Positions 23,601 through 38,500 of a stretch of 64,000 nucleotides of DNA are shown piece by piece. Both the position numbers and the translations under genes were made by a program. The notes under the pieces were generated by a model. It saw nothing but the letters and a program-made list of their open reading frames with translations. It had not been told where the DNA came from and did no database searches. The stretch's first letter is position 1, and each line of letters opens with the position of its first letter. This stretch comes from Arion vulgaris (Eukaryota > Mollusca > Gastropoda > Stylommatophora > Arionidae): assembly GCA_020796225.1 (NCBI GenBank), contig CM036756.1:43519398-43583397 (forward strand), given 5' to 3'.

Positions 23601-26600
23601 AAGATTGTAACATGGGATAAATAATAAGTACATTATTATCAAATAGAAACAAAGGGGATAGAAACAAAGGGGATAGAAACAAGGGATAGAAACAAAGGGA
23701 TAGAAACAAAGGGGATAGAAACAAGGGATTTCTCACAGGAAAATTTTTGCACTTTAAAATCCTGCACATTTTTACAACTTTAAAAAAAGGACCGTCGTCG
23801 GTGCTACAAAGCTCGTACACTGCATCTGAAGTGTAAGAAAAAGATCACGACACTCGCGTTTATTCACCGAAGTGCAATGATGAGGCTCATATCAGTTAAT
23901 ACATCAGTTCATATTCAATTCGTAATATGAATAAATATTCTTCTTGTGCTGATTCGTTCTGTTGAACTGTCGTTTAACAGTCATAAATAATACTCACTTG
24001 ACTTTTTCTCTGACTTACTCTTTGGTTAAAGTTACCCATAACCACCAAATCATCTTGTTAACTGATTCGACTGCTAACAAGAGACAGCTGTTCGAAGATC
24101 TCACTTCTATTTTTCTGACTGCAGTAGTAGGATCCTCTCGGATATCCAGTTCTCATTGCTCAAACACTCGGATATCCGATTTTAAACCTGATTTCTGATT
24201 CTCATTGCTTAACTACCCCGATATTCGATTCTCATTGATCAACTACCCCGATATTCGATTCTCATTGCTTAACTACCCCGATATTCGATTCTCATTGATT
24301 AACTACCTCGATATTCGATTCTCATTGATTAACTACCCCGATATTCGATTCTCATTGCTCAACTACCCCGATATTCGGTTCTTTCTTAACACCCGATATT
24401 CGATTCTCATTGATCAACTACCTCGATATTCGATTCTCATTGATTAACTACCCCGATATTCGATTCTCATTGCTCAACTACCCCGATATTCGATTCTCAT
24501 TGATTAACTACCTCGATATTCGATTCTCATTGATTAACTACCCCGATATTCGATTCTCATTGATTAACTACCCCGATATTCGATTCTCATTGATCAACTA
24601 CCCCGATATTCGATTCTCATTGCTTAACTACCCCGATATTCGATTCTCATTGATTAACTACCCCGATATTCGATTCTCATTGCTCAACTACCCCGATATT
24701 CGATTCTCATTGCTCAACTACCCCGATATTCGATTCTCATTGATTAACTACCCCGATATTCGATTCTCATTGCTCAACTACCCCGATATTCGATTCTCAT
24801 TGATTAACTACCCCGATATTCGGATTCTCATTGCTCAACTACCCGATATTCGATTCTCATTGATTAACTACCCCGATATTCGATTCTCATTGATTAACTA
24901 CCCCGATATTCGATTCTCATTGATTAACTACCCCGATATTCGATTCTCATTGCTCAACTACCCCGATATTCGATTCTCATTGATTAACTACCCCGATATT
25001 CGATTCTCATTGTTTAACTACCCCGATATTCGATTCTCATTGATTAACTACCCCGATATTCGATTCTCATTGATTAACTACCCCGATATTCGATTCTCAT
25101 TGTTTAACTACCCCGATATTCGATTCTCATTGCTTAACTACCCCGATATTCGATTCTCATTGCTCAACTACCCCGATATTCGATTCTCATTGATTAACTA
25201 CCCCGATATTCGATTCTCATTGCTTAACTACCCCGATATTCGATTCTCATTGCTTAACTACCCCGATATTCGATTCTCATTGCTCAACTACCCCGATATT
25301 CGATTCTCATTGATTAACTACCCCGATATTCGATTCTCATTGATTAACTACCCCGATATTCGATTCTCATTGCTTAACTACCCCGATATTCGGTTCTCAT
25401 TGATTAACTACCCCGATATTCGGTTCTCATTGATTAACTACCCCGATATTCGATTCTCATTGATTAACTACCACGATATTCGATTCTCATTGATTAACTA
25501 CCTCGATATTCGATTCTCATTGCTCAACTACCTCGATATTCGATTCTCATTGCTCAACTACCTCGATATTCGATTCTCATTGCTCAACTACCCCGATATT
25601 CGATTCTCATTGCTTAACTACCCCGATATTCGATTCTCATTGATTAACTACCCCGATATTCGATTCTCATTGATTAACTACCTCGATATTCGATTCTCAT
25701 TGATTAACTACCCCGATATTCGATTCTCATTGATTAACTACCCCGATATTCGGTTCTCATTGCTTAACTACACCGATATTCGGTTCTCATTGATTAACTA
25801 CCTCGATATTCGATTCTCATTGATTAACTACCCCGATATTCGATTCTCATTGATTAACTACCCCGATATTCGGTTCTCATTGATTAACTACCCCGATATT
25901 CGGTTCTCATTGATTAACTACCCCGATATTCGATTCTCATTGTCAACTACCCGATATTCGATTCTCATTGATTAACTACCCCGATATTCGATTCTCATTG
26001 CTTAACTACACCGATATTCGGTTCTCATTGATCAACTACCCCGATATTCGGTTCTCATTGATTAACTACCCCGATATTCGATTCTCATTGCTTAACTACC
26101 CCGATATTCGGTTCTCATTGATTAACTACCCCGATATTCGATTCTCATTGCTCAACTACCCCGATATTCGGTTCTCATTGATTAACTACCCCGATATTCG
26201 ATTCTCATTGATTAACTACCCCGATATTCGATTCTCATTGATTAACTACCCCGATATTCGATTCTCATTGATTAACTACCCCGATATTCGATTCTCATTG
26301 ATTAACTACCCCGATATTCGATTCTCATTGATTAACTACCCCGATATTCGATTCTCATTGATTAACTACCCCGATATTCGATTCTCATTGATTAACTACC
26401 CCGATATTCGATTCTCATTGCTCAACTACCCCGATATTCGATTCTCATTGATTAACTACCCCGATATTCGATTCTCATTGTTTAACTACCCCGATATTCG
26501 ATTCTCATTGCTTAACTACACCGATATTCGGTTCTCATTGCTTAACTACCCCGATATTCGATTCTCATTGCTTAACTACCCCGATATTCGATTCTCATTG

Positions 26601-29600
26601 ATTAACTACCCCGATATTCGATTCTCATTGATTAACTACCCCGATATTCGATTCTCATTGATTAACCCCTTGGACATCAGCTCCTCATTGCTCAACCACT
26701 CATACATCTTATTAACAAATATTGGGAGGGATGGGGAGTTCTCTGTGCGTAGAGGCTACGGGCTCGTCTTTCGTGCCAAAAGTACTAAGTTCGCTTCCTC
26801 GTGGAGCCATCATGATATCTTTCCAGAGATCCTGATCTCACTTCCTGGTATATCGGAGACGGACGATAAATCGTACATCCGGTGTTCAATTTGAGCACGT
26901 AATAGAACCCTTGGCAGTTCAAAATCGAGAAGAGCAGGCTGAAAAGACGCTGCCCGTGCAAAATTCATTAGAAAAGATTAAAAATAATTTATTTTTAAAT
27001 AAAATATCTTCACCATCTTCAACCTACATCGGGACCCTCACTGGGCTACGCAGTTCCTGCAGCTGAGATCTTCCTGTGTAAGAAAAAGATCGGAGCACAC
27101 GTGATTACACACCGAAGTGGATTGATGATGGTCCTATCAATCAATCAATCAATCACGCAATCAATCAACTAACAATTATGTTTATTATCTGCGTCTGTTC
27201 TTCTATTCAGGTTGGGCTGGTGGTTTCCCGTTCGGCACATACTGCAATGGAGATAAACGTGTCCTACTTGACTGGTTTGATGGTCACGGTGCTAGAGGGG
27301 GAGAGGACATGTGGAGAGCTATCACTAAAGACCAGTGTACATTTGCCGTCATTCTTCCCCTGGACTTTGATAACCTTCACAAGTACATCTTAAACTCTGG
27401 AGATTCTGATTATAAGCTCAAAGTTCTTGCTACTGGCGGACAACCTGTCAAAAGGGTAATTACTATGTCTCCAAGATCAATTCAGTTTTACAGGTTTATG
27501 GTTTCCCTAACTTAAACAATATGTCATATTTATTTTATTATCATGATCGTCTGTAGTTTTAGCGATAGTGAGCTCGCTCACAACACAAGATACCGGGCGG
27601 CAGTTTGGAATCAATTAAATAGACCCCATCGTTCAGAAAGCAATGACAAACTACTACTGAACGTATAAATAGTGCTTAGAAAATCGAAGACTCCTTTACT
27701 GTGGTTGATGGCGACGTCATGTAAATGATATATCACAATTTTCATTTTTTCATTTTATTATCGTCGATCATGAACATTTTATTATTGTCGATCATGAACA
27801 TTTTATTATTGTCGATCATGAACATTTTATTATTGTCGATCATGAACATTTTATTATTGTCGATCATGAACATTTTATTATTGTCGATCATGAACATTTT
27901 ATTATTGTTGATCATGAACATTTTATTATCGTCGATCATGAACATTTTATTATTGTCGATCATGAACATTTTATTATTGTCGATCATGAACATTTTATTA
28001 TTGTCGATCATGAACATTTTATTATCGTCGATCATGAACATTTTATTATTGTCGATCATGAACATTTTATTATTGTCGATCATGAACATTTTATTATCGT
28101 CGATCATTAACATTTTATTATTGTCGATCATGAACAATTTATTATTGTCGATCATGAACATTTTATTATTGTCGATCATGAACATTTTATTATTGTCTAT
28201 CATGAACATTTTATTATTGTCTATCATGAACATTTTATTATTGTCGATCATGAACATTTTATTATTGTCGATCATGAACATTTTATTATTGTCGATCATG
28301 AACATTTTATTATTGTCGATCATGAACATTTTATTATCGTCGATCATGAACATTTTATTATTGTCGATCATGAACATTTTATTATCGTCGATCATGAACA
28401 TTTTATTATTGTCGATCATGAACATTTTATTATTGTCGATAATGAACATTTTATTATTGTCGATCATGAACATTTTATTATCGTCGATCATGAACATTTT
28501 ATTATTGTCGATCATGAACATTTTATTATTGTCGATCATGAACATTTTATTATTGTCGATCATGAACATTTTATTATCGTCGATCATGAACATTTTATTA
28601 TTGTCGATCATGAACATTTTATTATTGTCGATCATGAACATTTTATTATCGTCGATCATTAACATTTTATTATTGTCGATCATGAACAATTTATTATTGT
28701 CGATCATGAACATTTTATTATTGTCGATCATGAACATTTTATTATTGTCTATCATGAACATTTTATTATTGTCTATCATGAACATTTTATTATTGTCGAT
28801 CATGAACATTTTATTATCGTCGATCATGAACATTTTATTATTTTCGATCATGAACATTTTATTATTGTCGATCATGAACATTTTATTATCGTCGATCATG
28901 AACATTTTATTATCGTCGATCATGAAATTTTTATCGTCGATCATGAACATTTTATTATTGTCGATCATGAACATTTTATTATTGTCGATCATGAACATTT
29001 TATTATCGTCGATCATGAACATTTTATTGTTGTCGATCATGAACATTTTATTATTGTCGATCATGAACATTTTATTATTGTCGATCATGAACATTTTATT
29101 ATTGTCGATCATAAACATTTTATTATTGTCGATCATGAACATTTTATATGTCGATCATGAACATTTTATTATCATCGATCATGAACATTTTATTATCGTC
29201 GATCATGAACATTTTATTATCGTCGATCATGAACATTTTATTATTGTCGATCATGAACATTTTATTATCGTCGATCTGAACATTTATTATTGTCGATCAT
29301 GAACATTTTATTATCGTCGATCATGAACATTTTTATTAGTCGATCATGAACATTTTATTATTGTCGATCATGAACATTTTATTATTGTCGATCATGAACA
29401 TTTTATTATTGTCGATCATGAACATTTTATTATTGTCGATCATGAACATTTTATTATTGTCGATCATGAACATTTTATTATTGTCGATCATGAACATTTT
29501 ATTATCGTCGATCATGAACATTTTATTATTGTCGATCATGAACATTTTATTATTGTCGATCATGAACATTTTATTATCGTCGATCATGAACATTTTATTA

Positions 29601-32524
29601 TCGTCGATCATGAACATTTTATTATCGTCGATCATGAACATTTTAACTAAACATACATGAACACAGGGAAAGAGACATATCAACATGTTATTACGACTCT
29701 CGTAACGTAAGCCTTTTACAAGACAAGATAATATATATTATACTAGTAGATGTACCCGTTCTTCGCATGGGGATTCTATAGATCTCAAACAATGCGAGAC
29801 TTAGCATATTAAAGAGAGATGCCCGTCCGTCACCCACATAACTTCAAAATCGGCTGCTTTCCCATTAATAACAATATGTTTACTCTCCCTGCTATATATA
29901 TATATATCAGAAATGGTTAGACATAAATCTTTGGTCTAACAATAACTTCCTCATCTTCTTCTTCTTCTGCGTTTGTTTTTAACACAATTTGTTGGTCACT
30001 TTCTGTGGTCTGTATGGCTTGTGCCCTACAACTGGGGTACGTGGTGCTGATATTTTAGTCGATTATAGACAATGAGAGGAATATTAAATTATTACATAAG
30101 TAAGGACAAATAAATGAGAGGAATATTAAATTATTACATAAGTAAGGACAAATAAATGAGAGGAATATTAAATTATTACATAAGTAAGGACAAATAAATG
30201 AGAGGAATATTAAATTATTACATAAGTAAGGAAAAATAAATGAGAGGAATATTAAATTATTACATAAGTAAGGACAAATAAATGAGAGGAATATTAAATT
30301 ATTACATAAGTAAGGGAAAATAAATGAGAGGAATATTAAATTATTACATAAGTAAGGACAAATAAATGAGAGGAATATTAAATTATTACATAAGTAAGGA
30401 CAAATAAATGAGAGGAATATTAAATTATTACATAAGTAAGGACAAATAAATGAGAGGAATATTAAATTATTACATAAGTAAGGACAAATAAATGAGAGGA
30501 ATATTAAATTATTACATAAGTAAGGACAAATAAATGAGAGGAATATTAAATTATTACATAAGTAAGGAAAAATAAATGAGAGGAATATTAAATTATTACA
30601 TAAGTAAGGAAAAATAAATGAGAGGAATATTAAATTATTACATAAGTAAGGACAAATAAATGAGAGGAATATTAAAGTATTACATAAGTAAGGACAAATG
30701 ATTAAATATGAAAAATGGCAACACTCAATATTTGCATCTTTCGGTCCAGTATATCAAGGTTGTATGACAGTTGGTAATATTCAGGTTTGACACACTGGCC
30801 AAAGAAAGACTCCTCGCTATCTACTGAGCACCACCTTTTCGTACATACGCTTGTTTGTGTTTGCTTTTGTTATTGACCGTTTTTCCACCGCTCCGTGCAA
30901 CATTAACAAAATATCGCATGAAAGAATTCTCTATATATTAGCAAATATAAATTTTTTATGAATGAAAACATTTACGTCAGTCGGAAGAAATTAAATGGTG
31001 TTGTTACAAATTAAAAGTGTTCTTCTTTATTATTTAGCTTTAACCCTTTCACGCCGTAATTTTAATTTTTAACCTTCCTCAGAATTAATAATGCGAAATA
31101 ATAAAAATACTAAAAATAAAATATATAAAAAGATGGTTAGATGACGTAGCAGAATCCTGTCAAAGAGCAAAAATAACAATCACACAAGTCACCAGAACAG
31201 CGTAAGACAAAAACAGAAAACCACGACACTGGGCAACAACCGGTAGCAGTGTGACGACAAAAGAAAAAGAAGAATAAATACCAAAGCAATTGATTCAAAT
31301 TTGTAATCAGATTACGCCAATTTATTTTCTTTCATTTCTCAGAATCAAATAGGGAATATGCTTACAGTTGCTGAGCAGGTGATGCTGGCTTATGGATCTA
31401 CTGAAGCATTATATATATCTTATGCATTACTCAAAGGTGATACGTTTCACTCTTCTATAGCGTGTAGTCTCTGTTAATACACTTTTACGTGTTAATATAC
31501 TTTTAATATACTTGTAATATACTGTTAATATACTTTTAATATACTGTTAATATACTTGTGCACACACAAAAAGTATACATACGAAGTATTTACTTCATTG
31601 GACCGGGTTTTGCCCGATATGGTTCAGTCCCTCTCCGCAGGAATGGTACACTACCTATTGAGAGTAATGTTCAAAGCACAATCTTCGTAGCTCCGGCAAC
31701 AATTCTATGGGTCTCTGGAAAAAATGCACTCGTAAACAGAACGTTACGGTCCGACTTCGAACCCATGACCCTCCGAACGCAAGGCAAGGGCTTAACCACT
31801 AAACCACAGAGACTCCTACACATATGTTACACGTTTGTTATTGTATGCAAATTATGAAATAACTAACAACTTACAGCAAATGTGAATGTCTTTACACATT
31901 TTAAAATGGTGAGGAAATATACACAGTGATAAAATAGATGAAGCTAGATGGGACACACGCATAGATGTGATTCAGTGACCATCATAAGAACTGTCAGACA
32001 ATCTACCCCGAGGGTAGAGGAAGTAGGGGTTGACCATGACAGAGTGATGAAGAAAAGTGCGAAGAAGACGAACAGTCCAAAAATAAGGGTCCAACGGATT
32101 TATTTCATTGCATTGGGTTTCCCCACATGGCTCCGTCCCTGTCGGTAGAGATGGCATGCTATCTGCCGAGAGTATTGGACAAAGCACGAACACCGTAGCC
32201 CCTACAACAAACCTAGGAATCGCATGAAAAAATGACACACGTATCTCAGTCCGGATTCGAACCAACAACCTTCAGTACTACAGGCAAACTACTTAACCAC
32301 TTTGCCATCGAGACCATCGTGTCAGTCAGTAATGAGGCTCCATATGAAGGATGGTCACTGACATATCATGATTGAGAGATGTTGCTGTTGCTCTACAAAA
32401 CTTGACAAGACTTTCCAGCCACTGACTGTTTTGTCGGTCCGTGACTAGGCAAGAAAAGAAATTGAACGAAGAATAAAATGAACTTACTTTTAGAATTGAG
32501 AAAAAACTTTTGTGGCAACACAAC

Positions 32525-32574
<50 letters not shown>

Positions 32575-35500
32575 TAAACCTGGATTGGGGCAAGGACCCT
32601 CAACCAACTCATGCCAAGTTTTCATATCTCTAGCTATCTCCTGCAGCTCCCTCCAGCTCTTCATTATATTATTGATCTCTGCCTCCAGATCTTGAATACA
32701 TGTATTTCTATACTTCACTTTCTTTCATTGCTCCTGTGGGTTCTAGGAGATGACCCTTCTTGTTATATTCAACACAGCATCTGCATATTGATACAAGAAA
32801 AAAGCTCCAAAACGAAACTTTGTAGCTGAGAAACGAAACAATAGTAGCCGTGCACTACAGTGGACACTGAGTGAGAGGGTTTAGAAAACAAATTATATAA
32901 TGTCTTAACAGTATCGTGATCTAAGTTACAGTCTGTTACAATGTCATTATGTAGAAATGTAGCAATGATAGTACTAACAAATAATGCGATCTATGTTCTA
33001 ACAGACACAAACGTGGAGGACTTTCTGTGTGGCAAACCTTTCTCTGGTATGTCTGTAAGGATTGTTAATGAGAGCGGTCAGAACTGCAAACCTAGAGAGA
33101 CTGGAACCGTTCATCTTAAAGGTGAGACAAAGTAGATTTGCAACCGTGTGACAGATAGACGTGTGATAGAAATCATACTTATAATTAACACATACCATAA
33201 AATTAAGTGCAGATTTTCATACCATGTTGATTTGATAAGCATCTCTAAATCAAAGATCCACTAACACTAATTAACACAGGACGACTACCAAAATATAAGC
33301 AGATTATAACACGTTGTTCTTCGTCTCGAACCAGGATGCAATTGAATCCGCAGGGACACGTAGAAAAATACTAGGACAAACTCACGGATCTAGTGAAACA
33401 GCACTGGAAAAAACAATAGACAGTGAAGTTTATGCTGTTTCTTATTGGAGCGCTCCATATCAATCACTTGTTAAACCACTCTTTGTGATCTGTATGTAAT
33501 CTGAGCCTAAGAACGATTTGCATTGCATCAGTTATGCGCCTACAAGTAAGCAAGCACATTCGATTTCTGCGACGCTGTGTATTTACTAGGTAGCTTTCCT
33601 TGGCACCTACCTCAGTCAACTCTTAAGACATGCCTTGTAGGCCGCAGTGTTACTATTCTTTGCTCCTTTGTGACCACCGCAACACACGGACAGAAGTTTA
33701 TACAAGAGACAACATTGATTATGTAAACAATATTTCATGCGAACCGAAAGACTGATATCCTGCAAACGTGTGATATACACCAAACTTATGGGACATTTGT
33801 GAGAAAAACAGATCATTCAGCAAGCTGGTTTCAGAAAATACCGTTCTACTGAACGAGACCAGATCGCATATATCACTCTGGAAATTAAAGATACCTCTCA
33901 GAAGTAAAAACGCCCATCTAGGGCCGGAGCCCGCAATGGAAGCAAAGAATAGTACCACTGCGACCTACAAGGCATGTCGTAAGAGGCGACTGACGTAGGG
34001 CCTAGGGAAGCTACTCTAGTAAATAAAAGCGTCGCAGAAATCAGATGTGCTGGTCTACTTGTATGCGCATAACCGGCACAACGTACAATCGCTCTTAGGC
34101 TCAAATCACATAAAAATCACACATTGTTCGATATAGAGTATTAGAGGAATTAGTAGTAAAAAAACCACACAATACACTGGTTGTTTGAGTAGATTTGAAA
34201 AATGGCTTGTGATAAAGTGTGGGAATAAGTATTGAAAGCCAATCTGTATTCAATAAATATTTGTGGCAACTGTAAGAATTCATTAGTCATTGTCTTGAGA
34301 GCAGGCCTTTTTTTTAAATTTCCTGTAGCCTCTTTAGAACTTAATATATGATGTCACTTCCCTTTACATTTCAAGGCTCAGGTATCCAGGAGGTAGGAAG
34401 TCCAATTCTTTTTCTCACGTGTGGAACGTCGAGTGGGCGACTAGTACTGAACCCACGACCATCTCGTGTCCGAGTAGATGTGCGAACACTTATGTATTAC
34501 GCTAATCCGTCCAATAAGAGTAGACCTACCAGATTATATATTTAGATACCTCAGCAGAAAGATAACTTTGAAGCAGGGTGTCCCCCAATGGAACATTCTC
34601 TCAACAAACACCGGTATTTATGTTACATAAATGATATCACAACAATTATTCTCATAAGAGTCTACATTTTCTCCTTCGCAAATTACCTCCCGTTTGAGAT
34701 CTATACAAAAACATGCCACCATTGCAAACAGAATTATTCAGCAAGAGTCAAAGAATGGTAATTACAATAAATGAAGAGAAAACAACAAATGCAGTTTTCT
34801 CCCTTTCAGTCGTCACAGAATACAACAAATGTCGTCCTAAATGAGTTTTTAAAATCTTCAAACTAAATACGAAGTCTAATTATCTAGATATAAACATTGA
34901 CCGCAGCTGGACATTAAAGTCAGAATTAGATTAACATTGACCGCAGCTGGACATTAAAGTCAGAAATAGATTAACATTGACCGCAGCTGGACATTAAAGT
35001 CAGAAATAGATTAACATTGACCGCAGCTGGACATTAAAATCAGAAATAGATAACCATTGACCGCAGCTGGACATTAAAGTCAGAAATAGATTAACATTGA
35101 CCACAGCTGGACATTAAAGTCAGAAATAGATAACCATTGACCGCAGCTGGACATTAAAGTCAGAAATAGATAACCATTGACCGCAGCTGGACATTAAAGT
35201 CAGAAATAGATAACCATTGACCGCAGCTGGACATTAAAGTCAGAAATAGATAACCATTGACCGCAGCTGGACATTAAAGTCAGAAATAGATTAACATTGA
35301 CCACAGCTGGACATTAAAGTCAGAAATAGATAACCATTGACCGCAGCTGGACATTAAAGTCAGAAATAGATTAACAATGACCACAGCTGGACATTAAAGT
35401 CAGAAATAGATAACCATTGACCGCAGCTGGACATTAAAGTCAGAAATAGATAACCATTGACCGCAGCTGGACATTAAAGTCAGAAATAGATAACCATTGA

Positions 35501-38500
35501 CCGCAGCTGGACATTAAAGTCAGAAATAGATAACCATTGACCGCAGCTGGACATTAAAGTCAGAAATAGATTAACATTGACCACAACTGGACATTAAAGT
35601 CAGAAATAGATTAACATTGACCACAGCTGGACATTAAAGTCAGAAATAGATAACCATTGACCGCAGCTGGACATTAAAGTCAGAAATAGATTAACATTGA
35701 CCACAGTTGGGCATTAAAGTCAGAAATAGATTAACATTGACCACAGCTGGACATTAAAGTCAGAAATAGATTAACATTGACCACAGCTGGACATTAAAGT
35801 CAGAAATAGATAAACATTGACCACAGCTGGACATTAAAGTCAGAAATAGATAAACATTGACCACAGCTGGACATTAAAGTCAGAAATAGATTAACATTAA
35901 CCACAGCTGGACATTAAAGTCAGAAATAGATAATAACAGATTCCAAGCAAGTCACAATGAAAATATTGTAAACAGTTCATGTTTAACTTGGGAAGCAGAT
36001 GAGATTACGTTAAACTGGTTATATACTGGACGAGTGTGACCAGTCTTAGAATATAAACATTACAGCTTGAGCAGTAAAAATCAAGTATCGTCAAATACGT
36101 ACTGTAAAGAATATACCAATATTTTCATTCATGATGAATTATGAGAAGATACCAACCTTGGTGTCCTACTAAATGTGCTGATTTGTACAGATCACCAAGC
36201 AGTTGCTGTCATGTAATAACATCTTAAACATCACATCAACAAACTAAATCTTCGTTTATATGGAGCTCACAAAATATCGTTTACTTTTTATATCATTCTT
36301 TGTGATTTGTATGTGATCCGAGCCGAAGAGATTTAGTTTGTTCGCCTACATTGTACTAGTTACGCGCCTACAAGTAGGCCAGCATATCCTATTTCTGCGA
36401 CGATTTTTATTTACTAGGGTAGCTTCCCTCAGTCGTCTCTTACGACATGACTTTTTAGATGATGCAGTGTTACTATTCTTTACTCCCCTTTTCAAGCCCT
36501 GGCAACAGACGGGCAAACAGACAGATGAACAAACAAAATAACACATTTAAAGATGACAACAACAAAATAATCAGGGGAATGTAATCAATGAATGAAGAAT
36601 ATACAACATTTAGAAGTACTATAATTAAAGTGGCTAGAGTAAACTGTGCAACTGTTCGAGCAAGGTGTACTTGACCCAAAAAAACACGATGGTGGAACAT
36701 TGACATAAAATCAGCAATAATAGAGTCTAAAACTGGCCCGTGTCTTGCCTGGACTCGCAAGGGGAGCAAAGAATAGTAACACTGCGACTTACAAGGCATA
36801 TCGTAAGAGGCGACTGAAGTAGGGGCCTTGGGAAGGTACCCTAGTAAGTAAAAAGTATCGCAGAAATTGGATATGCTGTCTTACTTGTAGGTGCATAACT
36901 GAACAACTTACAATCGCTCTTAGGCTTGGATCACATATAAATCACACAGAGTGATTTAACAAATGACTGATATAGAGTGTTTGAAGAAGAAGAAGAAAAC
37001 TAAAATAAAACGTGGTACACATGATAATGAAGGAAGATTATATCCATTATAAAACAGCAAGACAACATGCAAAAATAGTAAACAAAGATACTAAACAAAA
37101 TTGTGGAAAGAGTATGGATAATATCGAAACTATGATTACAAAAATGCAACCAAAAATTTCTACAAAAGTTGCAGTCACATGAGAAACAGAGATGAGATCA
37201 AAGACATAACAGAAATTATAAATGATGAAAACGAAACGCGAGAAAAGAACCAAACCTTACCATGAACAAATGGCAACATTATTTAAAGAACTTAATCTAC
37301 AACATTATGTTACCAGTGCCAAACCTGGACGCTGACAACAAACGATAGAGAAAACTAGTCACAACAGAGATGAAGTGTCTACGCAGAATGCTGGGTGTAA
37401 CAAGAAGAGACCGGTTGAGAAATGAAGACATCAGGAAAAAGTGGGTACAACATCAGTACTATTCATCAAGAAACAACAAATTAAATGGTTCGGTCACGTA
37501 AGCAGATTACCATCAGACAGTGCACCCCAAAGAGCAATGCTGCTCCGATACAATGGGTACAAAGCAAAAGGCCGCCACGCAAAAGATGGACCTCAGAGAT
37601 AACAGAGGCGACGAAAGAGACTATCTACGAAGCGCATACTAGGGCCCGTTTTAGAAATCTCTTCCTGACCTGACGCTGTGAGGCATACAGGATTCGAGAA
37701 AGAAAGAAGAAATCTAAAAAGTAAAAAGACAAAACTACGTTAACATAATGCCAAGTAAGGTAAGAAATGAACTAGTATCAAATATAACAATAGACAAATT
37801 TAGAGATGCTAGTAAGACCAAAAGAGGGTCTAAAGCCGAAGGATTGACTTCATTACGCTGGGTTTTACCCCAGATAGCTTAGTCCCGCTCTGCAGAAATG
37901 GCACGTCACCTGCCGAGAGTATTGCACAAAGCACGATCTTCGTAGCTCCAGCAACAACCCTAGAGGCCTTTGAAATTAATGCACTCGGGAACAGAACGGC
38001 GCTGTAAAGCTGTACCAAACAACAAATCATCTGGTGCAGATGATATTCCCGCTGAATTAATTAAAGTAGTGAAAAATGTAAGAATCAAATGGCTACACGT
38101 AGTATACTACTATATCCAGATGATATTCCCGCTGAATTAATTAAAGTAGTGAAAGATGTAAGAATCAAATGGCTACACGTAGAATACTACTATATCCAGA
38201 TGATATTCCCGCTGAATTAATTAAAGTAGTGAAAATGTAGAATCAAATGGCTACACGTAGAATACTACTATATCCAGATGATATTTAAATATAAGATTGT
38301 TATGAATAAAGTATGTGACGCTTTAACGTCGTATGCTGAGATATAAATTGATACAGCATCCCTGAGGTGATTCACCTCATAGCAGGTGACTGCACCTCAC
38401 GGTGTTGTCCACACAAGAATAATATCATTCTGAATTTGACTAAAAACTCCCGCCATGCCATTTCAAAATGAGAAAAATTATAGTTTCATGAAATCATTAT

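Larger units (their letters stand above)
37010..38100 (+). mobile_element. RTE-like LINE relic with two nested insertions
   Basis: Paralog 2 copy of 5440-6135. Encodes HTRNRDEIKDITEIINDENE and, after the SINE, VPNNKSSGADDIPAELIKVV, a clear RTE RT entry motif. It is interrupted at 37310 by another LINE tail and at 37830 by a SINE. Confidence 0.8.

Noticed and set aside
24127..26690. CRISPR array
   Set aside because: Direct tandem repeats with no unique spacers, in a eukaryotic intron.
24410..26894. Long frames encoding INYPDIRFSL repeats (521 and 308 codons)
   Set aside because: Pure products of a 30-bp intronic satellite; starts lie inside units and a 1- or 2-base loss simply moves to another frame.
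27725..29302. 525-codon forward and 466-codon reverse frames in the 24-bp repeat
   Set aside because: Both strands are open because the unit is 24 bp; low-complexity sequence in an intron, no domain.
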